In this document: piece after piece, positions 36,193-45,459 of the stretch | Position numbering within the stretch: the stretch's first letter is position 1 | How the letters are laid out: each line of letters opens with the position of its first letter | Assembly: GCF_001942335.1 (NCBI RefSeq) | Contig: NZ_MKKH01000005.1 | Span: 1 to 64,000, forward strand | DNA: 64,000 bases | Source of the DNA: Cellulosimicrobium sp. CUA-896 | GTDB taxonomy: Bacteria; Actinomycetota; Actinomycetes; Actinomycetales; Cellulomonadaceae | Direction: 5' to 3' | Program-made: the position numbers and the translations under genes | Notes under the pieces: generated by a model | The model's input: the letters and a program-made list of their open reading frames with translations, nothing else | Database searches by the model: none | Told to the model about the DNA's origin: nothing

Positions 36193-36384
36193 CGCGGTCC
36201 CCCCACGGGTCGGGGGCGTCGGCGGGGTGCGCGCGGGTCATCTGATCGCCGCTCGGAGTTCACCCGGCCGACCTCTGCGGGTCATGCCGGTTCCGTAGGT
36301 TGACAGCGCTTCCCACCTCGGGTCCGGCGTCGCCACGGTGGTCCGACGGCCGTCGCCGCCGGGCCCCCGACCGTGAAGGAACCC

Positions 36385-38576
36385 ATGGACCTGCATGCCT
36401 CCGGGCGGCCGGCCGCGCTGACGCGCGCCACCGCCTCGACGCTCACCGCGTCCCTCGTGGGCGCCGTGCTCGTCGCCGCCTCCGCCACCGCGACCTCCGC
36501 CGCACCGGCCGACGTCGCACCCGCCGACGTCACGCCCGCGGCCGCCGCCGTCGACGAGTCCCTCCTCAGCACCACCGGCACCACGTGGCGCTACCTCGAG
36601 GACAACACGAACCCCGCCGGCGACGACCCGGACCAGAAGGTCTGGACCACGACGGCGTACGACGACGCGGCGTGGAAGACGGGCGTCGCCCCGTTCGGCG
36701 CCAAGCGCGGCCAGCCCACCGGGCTCGGGGACGCGTTCCCCGTCACCACGCTGCTCACGCAGTACATCCCGGGCACGACGACGGACGTCCCCACGTTCTT
36801 CTTCCGCACCGACGTGGACCTCACCGCGGCGGACCTCGACGGCGTCCCGGCGTTCGAGGGCGAGATCGTCCACGACGACGTCGCGATCGTCTACGTCAAC
36901 GGCGAGGAGGTCGTCCGCCTCGGGGACGACGGGCGCGAGATCACGGAGAACCTCCAGTACTTCGGCAACAGCCGGACCGACCCGGTGACGAGCACGTTCG
37001 TCGTCCCGGCCGACGCGTTCGACGCGGGGGAGAACACGATCTCCGTCGCGCTCTACCAGGACGCGCCGACGAGCTCGGACATCTACCTCGACGTCCGCTC
37101 GCTCGTGCCGACGCACGGCGAGGTCCGCGACGTCGCGCTCACCGTCGGCGCCGACGAGACGCAGGCGAACGTCGCGTGGTTCTCGACCCTGCCCGGCGCG
37201 GGCGAGGTGCAGTGGGCCCGGGCGGCCGACGGCTCCGGCGAGGTCGACTGGGCGGGCGCGGCGACGTCGTCGGCCACGTCCGGGGCGTCCGCCGACGGTG
37301 CGACCTACCACCACGCCACCATGACGGGGCTCGAGGAGAGCACGTCGTACACGTACCGGGTGGGCAGCGCGGCGACGGGGTGGTCGGAGCCGGCCACGTT
37401 GACACGGGGACCTTCGAGGACGAGTTCTCGTTCCTCTTCATCGGCGACGCGCAGATCGGCGCGAGCGGCGACGTCGCGAACGACACGGCGGGCTGGACGC
37501 AGTCGCTCGAGACGATGACCGAGCGTCACCCGGACGCGTCGTTCCTCATGTCCGGCGGCGACCAGGTGAACTCCGCCGGCAGCGCGCAGGAGTACACGGG
37601 CTTCCTCGCGCCCCGCCAGATGCAGGAGCTGCGCTTCTCCGTCACGGACGGCAACCACGACGTCGCGAGCTCCCTGTACGACCAGCACTTCGCGACGCCG
37701 AACCTGTCGACCGAGCACCCCCGCGACTACTGGTACGCGTTCAACGACATGCTCGTCGTCACGCTCGACTCGAACTACTCGAGCGCCGCGGACATCGCGG
37801 GTCACGCCGAGTTCCTGCGCGAGGTCGTCGGCGAGCACGGCGACGCGTACTCGTGGGTCGTCGTGACGTTCCACCACTCGCTGTACAGCCAGGCGTTCCA
37901 CTCGCGCGACGCCGACGTGATCCGCCTGCGCGAGGGCCTGTCCCCGGTGCTGAGCGAGCTCGGCGTCGACGCCGTGTTCTCCGGGCACGACCACATCTAC
38001 ACGCGCAGCCACCTCATGGAGGGCACCACGCCCGTGGTCCCGGCCGCGACGCCCGGCGTGGGCGACGTGCTCGTGCCCGACGACGACCAGGTCCTGTACA
38101 TCACCGGCAACTCCGCGAGCGGCTCGAAGTACTACGCGTTCGACGGCCAGAAGCCGTGGACGGGGCTGTGGGAGCAGGAGCGAACGCCGAGCTACTCCGA
38201 GGTCGACGTCACGCCCGAGGCGTTCACCGTCACGACGTACGAGACGGCGACCGCGCGCGTCATGGACGAGGTCACGCTGCAGCGCGCGCCGCAGGGGCCG
38301 GAGCTCGTCGCGCTGACCGCCCAGCCGCGCTGCCTCGCCGGGAGCGCCTACGTCGCCGTCCGCGCGACCAACGGCGAGGACGTGCCGGTCGACGTCACGC
38401 TCACGACGCCGTTCGGCTCGCGCTCGGTCGCGGCCGTCGCGCCGGGGACGTCGGCCTACCAGTCGTTCCCGGTGCGGTCGACGTCGGTCGAGGCCGGTTC
38501 GGTGACCGTCACCGGCACGCTCGACGGCGCGTCGCGTGACTACGAGGTGCCGGTCTCGGCGCTGACCTGCGGCTGA
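36385..38576 (+). CDS. Exported calcineurin-like metallophosphatase with shared C-terminal domain, frameshifted
   Basis: The ATG at 36385 follows GAAGGA. Residues 1-45 form a signal peptide. Residues 55-235 resemble a jelly-roll N-terminal module (WKTGVAPFGAKRG, DVAIVYVNGEEVVRLG). A fibronectin-like purple-acid-phosphatase domain follows, then the phosphoesterase: FIGDAQIG, GGDQVNSAG, TDGNHDVAS, TFHHSLYSQ and SGHDHIYTRSH bind the two metals. The last 87 residues (nt 38313-38573) are the shared RCLAGSAYVAVRATN...CG module. A base is missing near 37400. The enzyme probably releases phosphate from organic esters outside the cell. Confidence 0.88.
38313..38573 (+). repeat. Shared C-terminal module, copy 2 (metallophosphatase)
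   Basis: Eighty-seven residues with RCLAGSAYVAVRATN, TTPFGSRS, APGTSAYQSF, VEAGSVTVTG and terminal TCG. This is the closest pair with the M28 peptidase copy. Similarity to the GH43 copy is clear throughout. Confidence 0.8.
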
Positions 38577-38623
38577 CGCAGGAGCCGGGCCGGGCCTGAC
38601 GCCTGCGCCCGGCTCGCGCGCCT

Positions 38624-38683
38624 GCCGAACCCGGGGTTGCGTGCCGTTCCGACGTCGGAGTGGTACGCAACCCCGGGTTCGGC
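38624..38683. repeat. Long palindrome, GCCGTT-loop family, copy 1
   Basis: Perfect 19-bp arms (38624-38642 and 38665-38683) enclose a 22-nt loop that starts with GCCGTT. It is 50 bp past the metallophosphatase stop. Confidence 0.8.
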
Positions 38684-38704
38684 GCGTCCGGGGCCGGTTG
38701 GAGT

Positions 38705-38762
38705 GCCGAGCCCCGGGTTACCTGCCGTTGCGGGCTCGCATCCGTCGGTAATCCGGGGCTCG
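38705..38762. repeat. Long palindrome, GCCGTT-loop family, copy 2
   Basis: Arms of about 16 bp with one mismatch (gccgagccccgggttacc at 38705-38722, matching 38747-38762) enclose a loop containing GCCGTT near its left side, as in copies 1 and 3. It lies between copy 1 and the UPF0303 gene. Confidence 0.75.
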
Positions 38763-38799
38763 ACAGCCTGAGCCGGCCCGCGCGTGCCACGATGACGCC

Positions 38800-39300
38800 A
38801 TGACGACGACGCCCGACGACCTGCCCGCGCTGATCGCCTCGGTCGAGGCGCAGGAGCACGACCTCGTGCTCCGCTCCTTCACCCACGACGACGCGTGGCG
38901 CCTCGGCTGCCTGATCGTCGAGCTCGCCGCGGAGCGCGACCTCGCGGTGACGATCGACGTGCGCAAGGGCTCCCAGCAGGTGTTCCACGCCGCGCGCGAG
39001 GGCACGACGCCGGACAACGACTCGTGGGTCGAGCGCAAGGTGCGGGTCGTGCAGCGGTTCGGGGCGTCGTCGTACGTCGTGGGTCTGCGGGCGAAGGCCA
39101 AGGGCACGACGTTCAACGACCAGCACCAGCTCCCGCTCCAGGAGTACGCGGCGCACGGCGGCGCGTTCCCGCTGCGGGTCGAGGGCGTGGGGATCGTCGG
39201 CGTCGCGACCGTGTCCGGCCTGCCGCAGGCGGACGACCACGCGCTCGTCGTCGAGGCGCTGCGTTCGTTCCTCGGCAAGCCGGAGACGCTGCTCGCCTGA
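38800..39300 (+). CDS. UPF0303 / HbpS-like (heme-degrading domain) protein
   Basis: A 166-residue protein of the GlcG/HbpS-like fold. Its motifs are DDAWRLGCLIVELAAERD, VTIDVRKGSQQVFHAAREG, DNDSWVERKVRVVQRFG and GAFPLRVEGVGIVGVATVSG. Relatives bind heme or small ligands, and several are annotated as UPF0303. The biochemical function is unproven for this subfamily. No signal peptide is present. The gene is bracketed by three copies of one palindrome family (two upstream, one downstream). Confidence 0.85.
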   Translation: MTTTPDDLPALIASVEAQEHDLVLRSFTHDDAWRLGCLIVELAAERDLAVTIDVRKGSQQVFHAAREGTTPDNDSWVERKVRVVQRFGASSYVVGLRAKAKGTTFNDQHQLPLQEYAAHGGAFPLRVEGVGIVGVATVSGLPQADDHALVVEALRSFLGKPETLLA

Positions 39301-39303
39301 GGT

Positions 39304-39363
39304 GCCGAACCCCGGGTTGTAGGCCGTTCGAGCCCTTGGATGGCGTACAACCCGGGGTTCGGC
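39304..39363. repeat. Long palindrome, GCCGTT-loop family, copy 3
   Basis: Perfect 18-bp arms (39304-39321 and 39346-39363) enclose a 24-nt loop with GCCGTT at its left side. It begins three bases after the UPF0303 stop codon and could act as its terminator. Confidence 0.8.
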
Positions 39364-39406
39364 ACGACGACGGGTCCGGCGTACCACGGCGGGGCCGGCG
39401 CACGAC

Positions 39407-39477
39407 GACGGGGCCGGCGCGGAGAGTGCCGGCCCCGTCGGTGCCCGCGTCACGCCAAGGGGGAAGCGTGACGCGGG
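39407..39477. terminator. Two consecutive hairpins between convergent genes
   Basis: Hairpin 1 has perfect 12-bp arms at 39407-39418 and 39428-39439. Hairpin 2 has perfect 12-bp arms at 39444-39455 and 39466-39477. They lie between the UPF0303 gene (+) and hsp20 (-) and can terminate both. Confidence 0.65.
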
Positions 39478-39522
39478 ACCTGGCCGCGCCCAGGGGCCGG
39501 CGCGGCCGGAGCAGGTGCGGCG

Positions 39523-40035
39523 TCAGGCCGCGCGCGTGACCTCGATGCGCTGGGGCGCACGGCCGGCGAACACGCCGGCGACGGTCACGGTGAGCACGCC
39601 CGCGTCGTAGGACGCGCGGACGGCGTCGGCCTCCGCGGTCTTCGGCAGCGTGACGGTGCGGCGGAACTCGCCGAACCGCACCTCGCGGATGCGACGCCCG
39701 GCCGGCTTCTCAACGGACTCGGTGCGCTCGTCCGCACGCTCGGCCTCGGCGACCGTCTCGTCGAGCTCCGTGTCGGTCGGCGCCTCGACGACCCGCTGGT
39801 CGCGCCGCTCGCCGCGCACGACGAGACGACGGCCCTCGAGCTCGACGGTCACGTCGCGCTCCGGGTCGACGCCCGGCAGGTCGAAGCGGGCGACGAGGTC
39901 ATCGCCGTCGCGGTAGACGTCCGCCGCCGGCGCGTAGCCGGTGCGGGCGACGGGTGCCGGTCGGGTCCACAGGTCGCGCACGAGGCGGTCCGCCGTGAAG
40001 GCGCCGAACGGGGCGGGGATGAGGGTGGTGGTCAT
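39523..40035 (-). CDS. Hsp20/alpha-crystallin small heat-shock protein
   Basis: A 170-residue protein. The alpha-crystallin domain starts at YAPAADVYRDGDDLVARFDL and contains the family hallmark LPGVDPERDVTVELEGRRL. An Asp/Glu-rich insertion (about residues 90-115) precedes RIREVRFGEFRRTVTLP and YDAGVLTVTVAG. The protein binds unfolding polypeptides in the cytosol. The C-terminal IxI/V anchor appears as RIEV. A HAIR-like inverted repeat lies 56 bp upstream of the start, which suggests HspR-controlled heat induction. I chose the ATG 40035-40033 because the family N-terminus follows it directly. Confidence 0.9.
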   Translation of the reverse strand: MTTTLIPAPFGAFTADRLVRDLWTRPAPVARTGYAPAADVYRDGDDLVARFDLPGVDPERDVTVELEGRRLVVRGERRDQRVVEAPTDTELDETVAEAERADERTESVEKPAGRRIREVRFGEFRRTVTLPKTAEADAVRASYDAGVLTVTVAGVFAGRAPQRIEVTRAA

Positions 40036-40090
40036 GTCGACTCCTCGGTCTGCTGCCGCGGTGGTCCCGCGGCGTCCTGACCTACTCAAC

Positions 40091-40111
40091 CTTGAGCCGT
40101 CCCCGCTCAAT
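40091..40111. promoter_or_regulatory. HAIR-like HspR operator upstream of hsp20
   Basis: CTTGAGC (40091-40097), seven bases, then GCTCAAT (40105-40111). The known HAIR consensus is CTTGAGT-N7-ACTCAAG, so spacing is exact and most core bases match. A further actcaac at 40084-40090 extends the dyad on one side. Confidence 0.6.
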
Positions 40112-41114
40112 CCCACGTTCGCGCACGACGAACCTCCTGCTCAGCGGGAGGCCGCCGTGCCGCCCTGCGGGCCTTGCGCGCCGCGCTCGCGCGCTCCTCG
40201 GCCGCCTCCAGCGCCTCGTCGGCGGCGTCGAGCGCGTCCTGCGCCTCGTCCCGCTCCGACCGTGCGGCGTTGAGCCGGGCACGCAGCGTGTCGCGCTCGT
40301 CCGCGAGCCGGGCCAGCTCGTCCTCGACCCGCCCCAGGTCCTCCTCAACCTGCCCGACGGCGTCGCTCGCCTCGCGCGCGCGACCGTCCGCCTCGTCGCG
40401 GGCCGCCTCGAGCCGGTCGACCTCCGCCGCGGTCCTCTCGACCTCGCGCTCCGCCGCGGCGAGCGCGCCGTCCTCGTCCGTCTTCGGGCCGGCGTCCGTG
40501 CCGGAGCCGGGGCGGCGCGACGACGACCGCTTCCCACCGGCGCGCTCCGCGGCGCCGCCGTCCTCGGCCGACGCCCCGGCCGCCCGGAGCTCGACGACGT
40601 CAGCGGGCTCGCCCCCCTCGTCGACGAGCCCGAAACCCACGTGCTGCAGGGCCTGTCCCAGCCGTCCCGCGCGCACGGCCGCCCCGGCGTCGGGGTCCAT
40701 CACGGCGGCGGTGAGCGTCTCCGCGAGACGGTCGACGGCGCTCGCGGACACGCCCCGGCCGGCGACCTCGCCCGCGTCCCGGACGGCACCGACCAGCGAC
40801 TCGATCCGCTCGCGCCGCAGGCGGTCGAGCACGGTGAGCCGCGCGCGGTCCCGGTCCTCCGTCGCGTCCCGCAGCTCGTCCCCGAGGGCGATGAGCGCCG
40901 CGACCTCCTCGGGGTGCTCGCGCGCGACCTGGTTGACGACCCACGCCGCGACGGTCGGCTTCGCCAGGCGTGCCACGCGCTCCGCGCCGACCGCGTCGCC
41001 CGACGCCTTGATGCGCTTCGACGCGGCGCCCCGCGCCACGACGAACTGCTCGAGGGGTAGCGCGTAGAGCTCGTCGAGGACGGAGTCGACGTCGACGGGT
41101 GCGTCCGGGCTCAT
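40107..41114 (-). CDS. Coiled-coil protein of unknown function
   Basis: A 335-residue protein. Residues 1-190 are helical (VLDELYALPLEQFVVARG, TVAAWVVNQVAREHPEEVAA). A basic/acidic linker follows. Residues 225-320 are a long heptad-rich coiled coil of alternating Glu, Arg and Ala (VERTAAEVDRLEAARDEADG, LARLADERDTLRARL). No enzyme motif is visible. It resembles hypothetical actinobacterial proteins of this length. Its last codons overlap the HAIR-like site of hsp20, so the two genes are close neighbours on the same strand. A shared heat-stress role is speculative. Confidence 0.7.
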   Translation of the reverse strand: MSPDAPVDVDSVLDELYALPLEQFVVARGAASKRIKASGDAVGAERVARLAKPTVAAWVVNQVAREHPEEVAALIALGDELRDATEDRDRARLTVLDRLRRERIESLVGAVRDAGEVAGRGVSASAVDRLAETLTAAVMDPDAGAAVRAGRLGQALQHVGFGLVDEGGEPADVVELRAAGASAEDGGAAERAGGKRSSSRRPGSGTDAGPKTDEDGALAAAEREVERTAAEVDRLEAARDEADGRAREASDAVGQVEEDLGRVEDELARLADERDTLRARLNAARSERDEAQDALDAADEALEAAEERASAARKARRAARRPPAEQEVRRARTWD

Positions 41115-41199
41115 GGGGCCAGCCTGCCCGGCCGGCGGGGGCGTGACCATCGCTGGTGTCGTCCATTGCGTGTCGGTGCGCCGCCCTACGGTGGCGGCC

Positions 41200-41742
41200 A
41201 TGGCGACCTTCCACGCGTTCCTCGGGTGCAGCATCGACGGTTTCATCGCCGGCCCGGACGACGACATCGGCTGGCTCGTGGCGTTCGACGACGTGCTGGG
41301 CGAGACCGGGTACGACGACTTCTTCGGCTCGGTGGACGCGGTCGTCATGGGCCGCCGGAGCTACGAGGTGATCAGCGCGTCCGGACCGGGGTTCTACGGC
41401 ACGACGCCGGTGCACGTCCTCTCGCAGACCCTGCCGTCGGGCCCGCGGCCGCGCCTGGGGGAGTCCGCCGTGACGGTCCACCCGGACGTCCCCGCTCTCC
41501 AGACCGCGCTGGCGGAGGCGGGCGTCGCCCGCGCGTACGTCGACGGCGGCCGCACCGTGCAGGGATTCCTGTCCGCGGGACTGCTCTCGGACATCGTCAT
41601 CACGCGCGTGCCGGTGCTCGTCGGAGACGGCATCCCGCTGTTCGGCCCCGTCCCGGCGCCGATACCCGCCGAGCTCGTCGAGTCGCGCGTGCTCGGTGCG
41701 GGGGCGGTCCAGTCGGTCTACCGGTTCACGACGACGGGCTAG
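41200..41742 (+). CDS. Dihydrofolate-reductase-like family protein (RibD C-terminal type)
   Basis: A 180-residue protein. The start is ATG 41200 (MATFHAFLGCSIDGFIAG). The NADPH-binding strands VVMGRRSYEVI and ARAYVDGGRTVQGFL, together with LLSDIVITRVPVLVGDGIPLF, match the DHFR-like/RibD reductase superfamily typified by YyaP and YwjB. These are usually not true dihydrofolate reductases, and the substrate is unknown. It stands alone, divergent from the coiled-coil gene. Confidence 0.85.
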   Translation: MATFHAFLGCSIDGFIAGPDDDIGWLVAFDDVLGETGYDDFFGSVDAVVMGRRSYEVISASGPGFYGTTPVHVLSQTLPSGPRPRLGESAVTVHPDVPALQTALAEAGVARAYVDGGRTVQGFLSAGLLSDIVITRVPVLVGDGIPLFGPVPAPIPAELVESRVLGAGAVQSVYRFTTTG

Positions 41743-41821
41743 CGGTACCGACCTGCCGGTAGAGCCCACCCGTCACCGGAGGATCCACGCTCGGCGGCGA
41801 GGCCCGAGGGCAGGTCGAGGG

Positions 41822-43230
41822 TCACGCGGACAGCGCGCCGCCCCCGGCGTCGACCGCGGCACGGTCGGCGCGAGCGCGATCCGTGGCCGCGAGCAGGCGC
41901 TCGAACCCGTCCTCGGTGACGACCGGGACGCCGTAGCGCCGCGCGGTCCGCGCCTTGGTCGACAGCGAGTCCGGGTCGGCCGCGACGAGCAGCCGGGTCC
42001 GGCGGGTCACGTTCGCCCACGGCACGAGGCCCGCGCGGCGGGCCGTGTCCTCCCACGCCGGGCGGCTGCGCCGCATCTCGCCAGTCAGCACCACCTCGTC
42101 GCCGTGGCGAGCGCGAACCGGTCGCGGCGCCCGACGACGGCGCCGGCGGCGGCCTCGTCCACGAGCCGCGCCCCGAGCGCGGCCTCGACCGCGTCCGCGA
42201 CGTCGTCGGCGTCGAGGCCCAGCTGACCGGCGACCTCGTGGAGCTCCGGGTCCGCGGCGAGCGCCTCCGGCCCGGCGGCCGTGCCTGCCGTGCCGCGCCC
42301 CACCGCGGGAGCGGGACGGGCGTCGCCGGCCACGGCGCGGACGTCGAGGGCGTCCAGGGCCTCGCGCGCGAGGACGGCGAGGTGGTCGCGGTGCAGGCGC
42401 TCGACGTCGGCCCGCGCGAGGCCTCCGCGTCGCGCGACGTCGAGCAGCGAGGCGCGCTCGGTGTGGGACACGTGCCGGTCGAGCAGCGCCAGGTCGAGCA
42501 GGGCGAGGTACTCGGCGCCCGGGTCCGCGACGTCATCTCGCGGTCGGCCGTCCCGCGGGTGCCGCCGCGGTCCGTCGAGCGGTGACGCCGTGCCCGCGTC
42601 GAGCGCGGCGAGCCAGTGCCCGTGCCGACGGCTCGCGCCGCGCTCGACCGGCTCGACGGAGCCGCCCGCGGGCAGCGCCCACCGCACCCCGTCGGCCGCG
42701 GCGCGCGCGACGTCCCAGCACTCGTCGTCGGCGCCGACGGCGAGGAGGTGCCCGAGCAGCCCGGCGGTGGCGCGCGCGTCGCCCAGGGCCGAGTGGACGC
42801 CGTCGTGCACCACGCCGACCGCGGCGCAGCACGCGGCGAGGCCGCGCGGCCCGTCGAGGTGGCGGCCGGCGAGCTGCTGCGTGCACAGGCAGGCGAGCGG
42901 GTCGATCGCGGCGGCGACGCCCGCACGGCCGAGCTCGGCGCGCAGGAACCGCGTGTCGAAGGCCGCGTTGTGGGCGACGAGGACCCGTCCCGCGAGGAGG
43001 CGCAGGAGCTCCGGGGCGACGCGGTCGAAGGTCGGTGCGAGCGCGACGTCCGCCGCCGCGATGCCGTGGACCCGTTGCGGCCCGAGGTCGCGCTCCGGGT
43101 TCACGAGGGTGCACCACTCGTCCTCGACGCGGCCCGCGTCGTCGACCAGCACGACGGCGACCTCCGCGACCCGGTCGCCGAGGCGTGGGGAGAACCCGGT
43201 CGTCTCGAGGTCGAGGACGGCGAACGGCAC
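41822..43230 (-). CDS. DEDDh exonuclease with C-terminal BRCT domain, frameshifted
   Basis: A protein of about 469 residues. The exonuclease domain (1-165) has all DEDDh residues: FAVLDLETTGFS, LVAHNAAFDTRFL and VHSALGDARAT. It resembles the DNA polymerase III epsilon subunit. A helical middle region follows. After a missing G near 42096 the frame continues EVVLTGEMRRSRPAWEDTAR and YGVPVVTEDGFERLL, a BRCT fold like that of DNA ligase. The combination is recurrent in actinobacteria and suggests 3-prime to 5-prime exonuclease work in repair. The GTG start (43230-43228) gives the family N-terminus directly. Confidence 0.85.
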
Positions 43231-43500
43231 GCGCACAGTCTGCCCGAGGCGCGCGCAGGTCGGTGCGCGCGACGCCGTGCTCGCACCGTGATCGCGCCGT
43301 GACCTGCGGTGACGGCCCGCGGATCGTGGCGTCCCGGTGAACCGGCCCGGCCCAGATGACGCATCGGGTGCCGCCGGATGAACGCTTCCGGAACTGTGCG
43401 CGATCGCGGGGACGAACCCCCACGAACCGCCCTTCACCCCCTCCAAGATGGTCGAGGCCGACCGGCCGACGACCCGTCCCCGTGTGAGCGGAACATCGCT
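43231..43500 (+). promoter_or_regulatory. Upstream region of the ugp-like operon with 10-bp direct repeats
   Basis: Three direct repeats with exact 10-bp spacing start at 43413, 43423 and 43433 (cgaacccc-like, cgaaccgc-like, ttcacccc-like), about 70 bp before the first permease gene. Actinobacterial PHO boxes are built of direct repeats near this sequence but with 11-bp spacing, so assignment is tentative. No other gene is seen in this region. Confidence 0.3.
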
Positions 43501-44489
43501 GTGACCACTGTCGATACCCCCCGTGCGCCTCGAGCGCAGGACCTCCCGGTCCCCGAGGCGCGCCCCGCGCGCCCCTCCTCGGGACCTCCGGCGCGCCGGA
43601 GCCGTCTCGGCGCCCGCCGGCGCCGCAGCGCGATCCTCTGGGCGCTGCTGCTCGGCGGCCCGAACGTCGCGCTGCTGCTCGTCTTCGTGTACCGGCCGCT
43701 GCTGGAGAGCTTCTACCTGTCCACGCTCCAGTGGAACCTCGCTCGCCCGTCGCCCGCTCGATCGGGCTCGGCAACTACGTCGAGTGGTTCACGGCGCCGA
43801 GCACCCCGACCGTGGTCACGGCCACGCTCGTCTTCACGGTCGCGACCGTCGGCGGGGCGATGTTCCTCGGCCTGGGCCTCGCGCTGCTGCTCGACCGCAG
43901 GCTCGTGGGCCGCGGCTTCGCCCGCACGGTCGCGTTCGCGCCGTACGTGCTCTCGGGCTTCGCCGTCGGGATCCTGTGGCTGTTCATGTTCGACCCGCGC
44001 TACGGGCTCGTCCAGGAGCTGCTCGGGTTCGTGGGCGTGGCGTCCCCGCAGTGGTACACGCAGCGCCCCTGGCCGCTCGTCATGGTGATCGTCGTCTACC
44101 TGTGGAAGAACCTCGGGTACGTCGCGCTCATCTACCTCGCCGGGCTCCAGGCCGTGCCGAAGGACCTCAAGGACGCGGCCGCGCTCGACGGCGCGTCGTC
44201 GGCCCGCACGCTGCGCTCGATCGTGCTGCCGCTGCTGACGCCGACGACGTTCTTCCTCCTCGTGACGATGCTGCTCAGCTCGCTGCAGTCCTTCGACATC
44301 ATCAAGGCGATGACGCAGGGCGGCCCGCTCGGCTCCACGACGACGCTCATGTACTCGATCTACGAGGAGAGCTTCGTCAACGGCCGCGCGGGCTACGCGT
44401 CCGCCGTCGCCACGGTCCTGTTCCTCGTGCTGCTCGTGGTGACGGCGGTGCAGATGCGGTTCGTCCAGCGGAAGGTCCACTACTCATGA
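43501..44489 (+). CDS. ABC importer permease (MalF/UgpA type), frameshifted
   Basis: A protein of about 330 residues. The cytosolic N-terminus is Arg/Pro-rich, followed by six predicted transmembrane segments. A missing base near 43740 splits it just after WNLA; the second frame continues SPVARSIGLGNYVEWF. The EAA loop that contacts the ATPase is AAALDGASSARTLRSIVLPL. GTG at 43501 is the start. Together with the next three genes it resembles a glycerol-3-phosphate (Ugp) importer. The gene overlaps the second permease gene in an ATGA junction. Confidence 0.85.
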
Positions 44490-45328
44490 GCGTCGTCACG
44501 CCCCGCCGTCCGCGCCGGCTGCCCGTCGGCAGCTACCTGACCATGGCCCTCGCGACCGTCGTGCTCGGCCTGCCGCTCGTGTGGATGCTCCTCGCGAGCC
44601 TCAAGTCGCCGGACGAGCTCTACCAGCTCCCGCTCCAGTGGCTGCCCGGCCAGGCGAACCTCGACAACTACGCGCAGGCCGCGCAGTCGGTCCCGCTCGG
44701 GCGGCTGCTCGCGAACAGCGTCGGGCTGACGATCGTCGGCGCAAGCCTCAAGGTCGTGCTCGGCCTGTGCTGCGCCTACGCGCTCGTGTTCCTCGACTTC
44801 CCGTTCAAGAAGGCGGTGTTCGGGCTCGTCATCGCGACGCTGATGATCCCGCCGCAGATCACGATCATCCCCAACTACACCCTCGTCGCGAGCCTCGGCT
44901 GGCTCAACACCTACCAGGGGATCCTCGTGCCCGGCCTCGCGAGCGCGTTCGGCACGTTCCTGTTCCGGCAGCACTTCCTCACCCTGCCGCGGTCGATCCT
45001 CGAGGCGGCGGAGCTCGACGGCGCCGGTCACTGGCGCGCGCTGTGGCGGTTCGTCGTGCCGATGAGCACGCCGACGGTCGCGGCGGTCGCGCTCGTGTCC
45101 GTCGTCACCGAGTGGAACGACTACCTGTGGCCGTTCCTCGTCGTGGACAACCCCGACAAGATGACGCTGCCCGTCGGCCTCACGCTGCTGCAGAACATCG
45201 ACGGCATGACGAACTGGGGCGTGCTGCTCGCCGCGACCGTCGTCGTGACCCTGCCGATCCTGCTCGTCTTCCTCGTCCTGCAGCGCCGGCTCGTCGCCGG
45301 CCTCACCGCGGGAGCCGTCACCGGCTGA
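44486..45328 (+). CDS. ABC importer permease (MalG/UgpE type)
   Basis: A 280-residue protein with six transmembrane segments. The EAA motif is [20 protein letters not shown]. Other family marks are [14 protein letters not shown] near the N-terminus and [16 protein letters not shown] near the end. It pairs with the preceding permease, whose stop codon it overlaps, to form the membrane channel of a carbohydrate-uptake-1 family importer. No ATPase gene is found beside it; actinobacteria often share one multitask ATPase (MsiK type) among several such importers. Confidence 0.9.
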   Translation: MSVVTPRRPRRLPVGSYLTMALATVVLGLPLVWMLLASLKSPDELYQLPLQWLPGQANLDNYAQAAQSVPLGRLLANSVGLTIVGASLKVVLGLCCAYALVFLDFPFKKAVFGLVIATLMIPPQITIIPNYTLVASLGWLNTYQGILVPGLASAFGTFLFRQHFLTLPRSILEAAELDGAGHWRALWRFVVPMSTPTVAAVALVSVVTEWNDYLWPFLVVDNPDKMTLPVGLTLLQNIDGMTNWGVLLAATVVVTLPILLVFLVLQRRLVAGLTAGAVTG

Positions 45329-45459
45329 CCCGTGCCGGCCGACGCCCACCCGGCTGAGGCCCTCAGACCCGCGCCCGGCGACGTCGGGCGCACCCCCGCT
45401 CGGACCCCGAGCACCACGAAACGCGCACCGACCCTGGTGCACGACCCGAAGGAGCACCC

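Noticed and set aside
32343..36263. A 1306-codon open frame on the minus strand
   Set aside because: It is antisense to kynureninase and the PaaX regulator, with composition typical of shadow frames and no recognisable fold. Only the part at 34775-35545, in the same frame, is a credible gene.
38624..39363. CRISPR array
   Set aside because: The three repeats are themselves long palindromes with irregular spacing, differ in arm sequence, flank a gene, and have no cas genes nearby.
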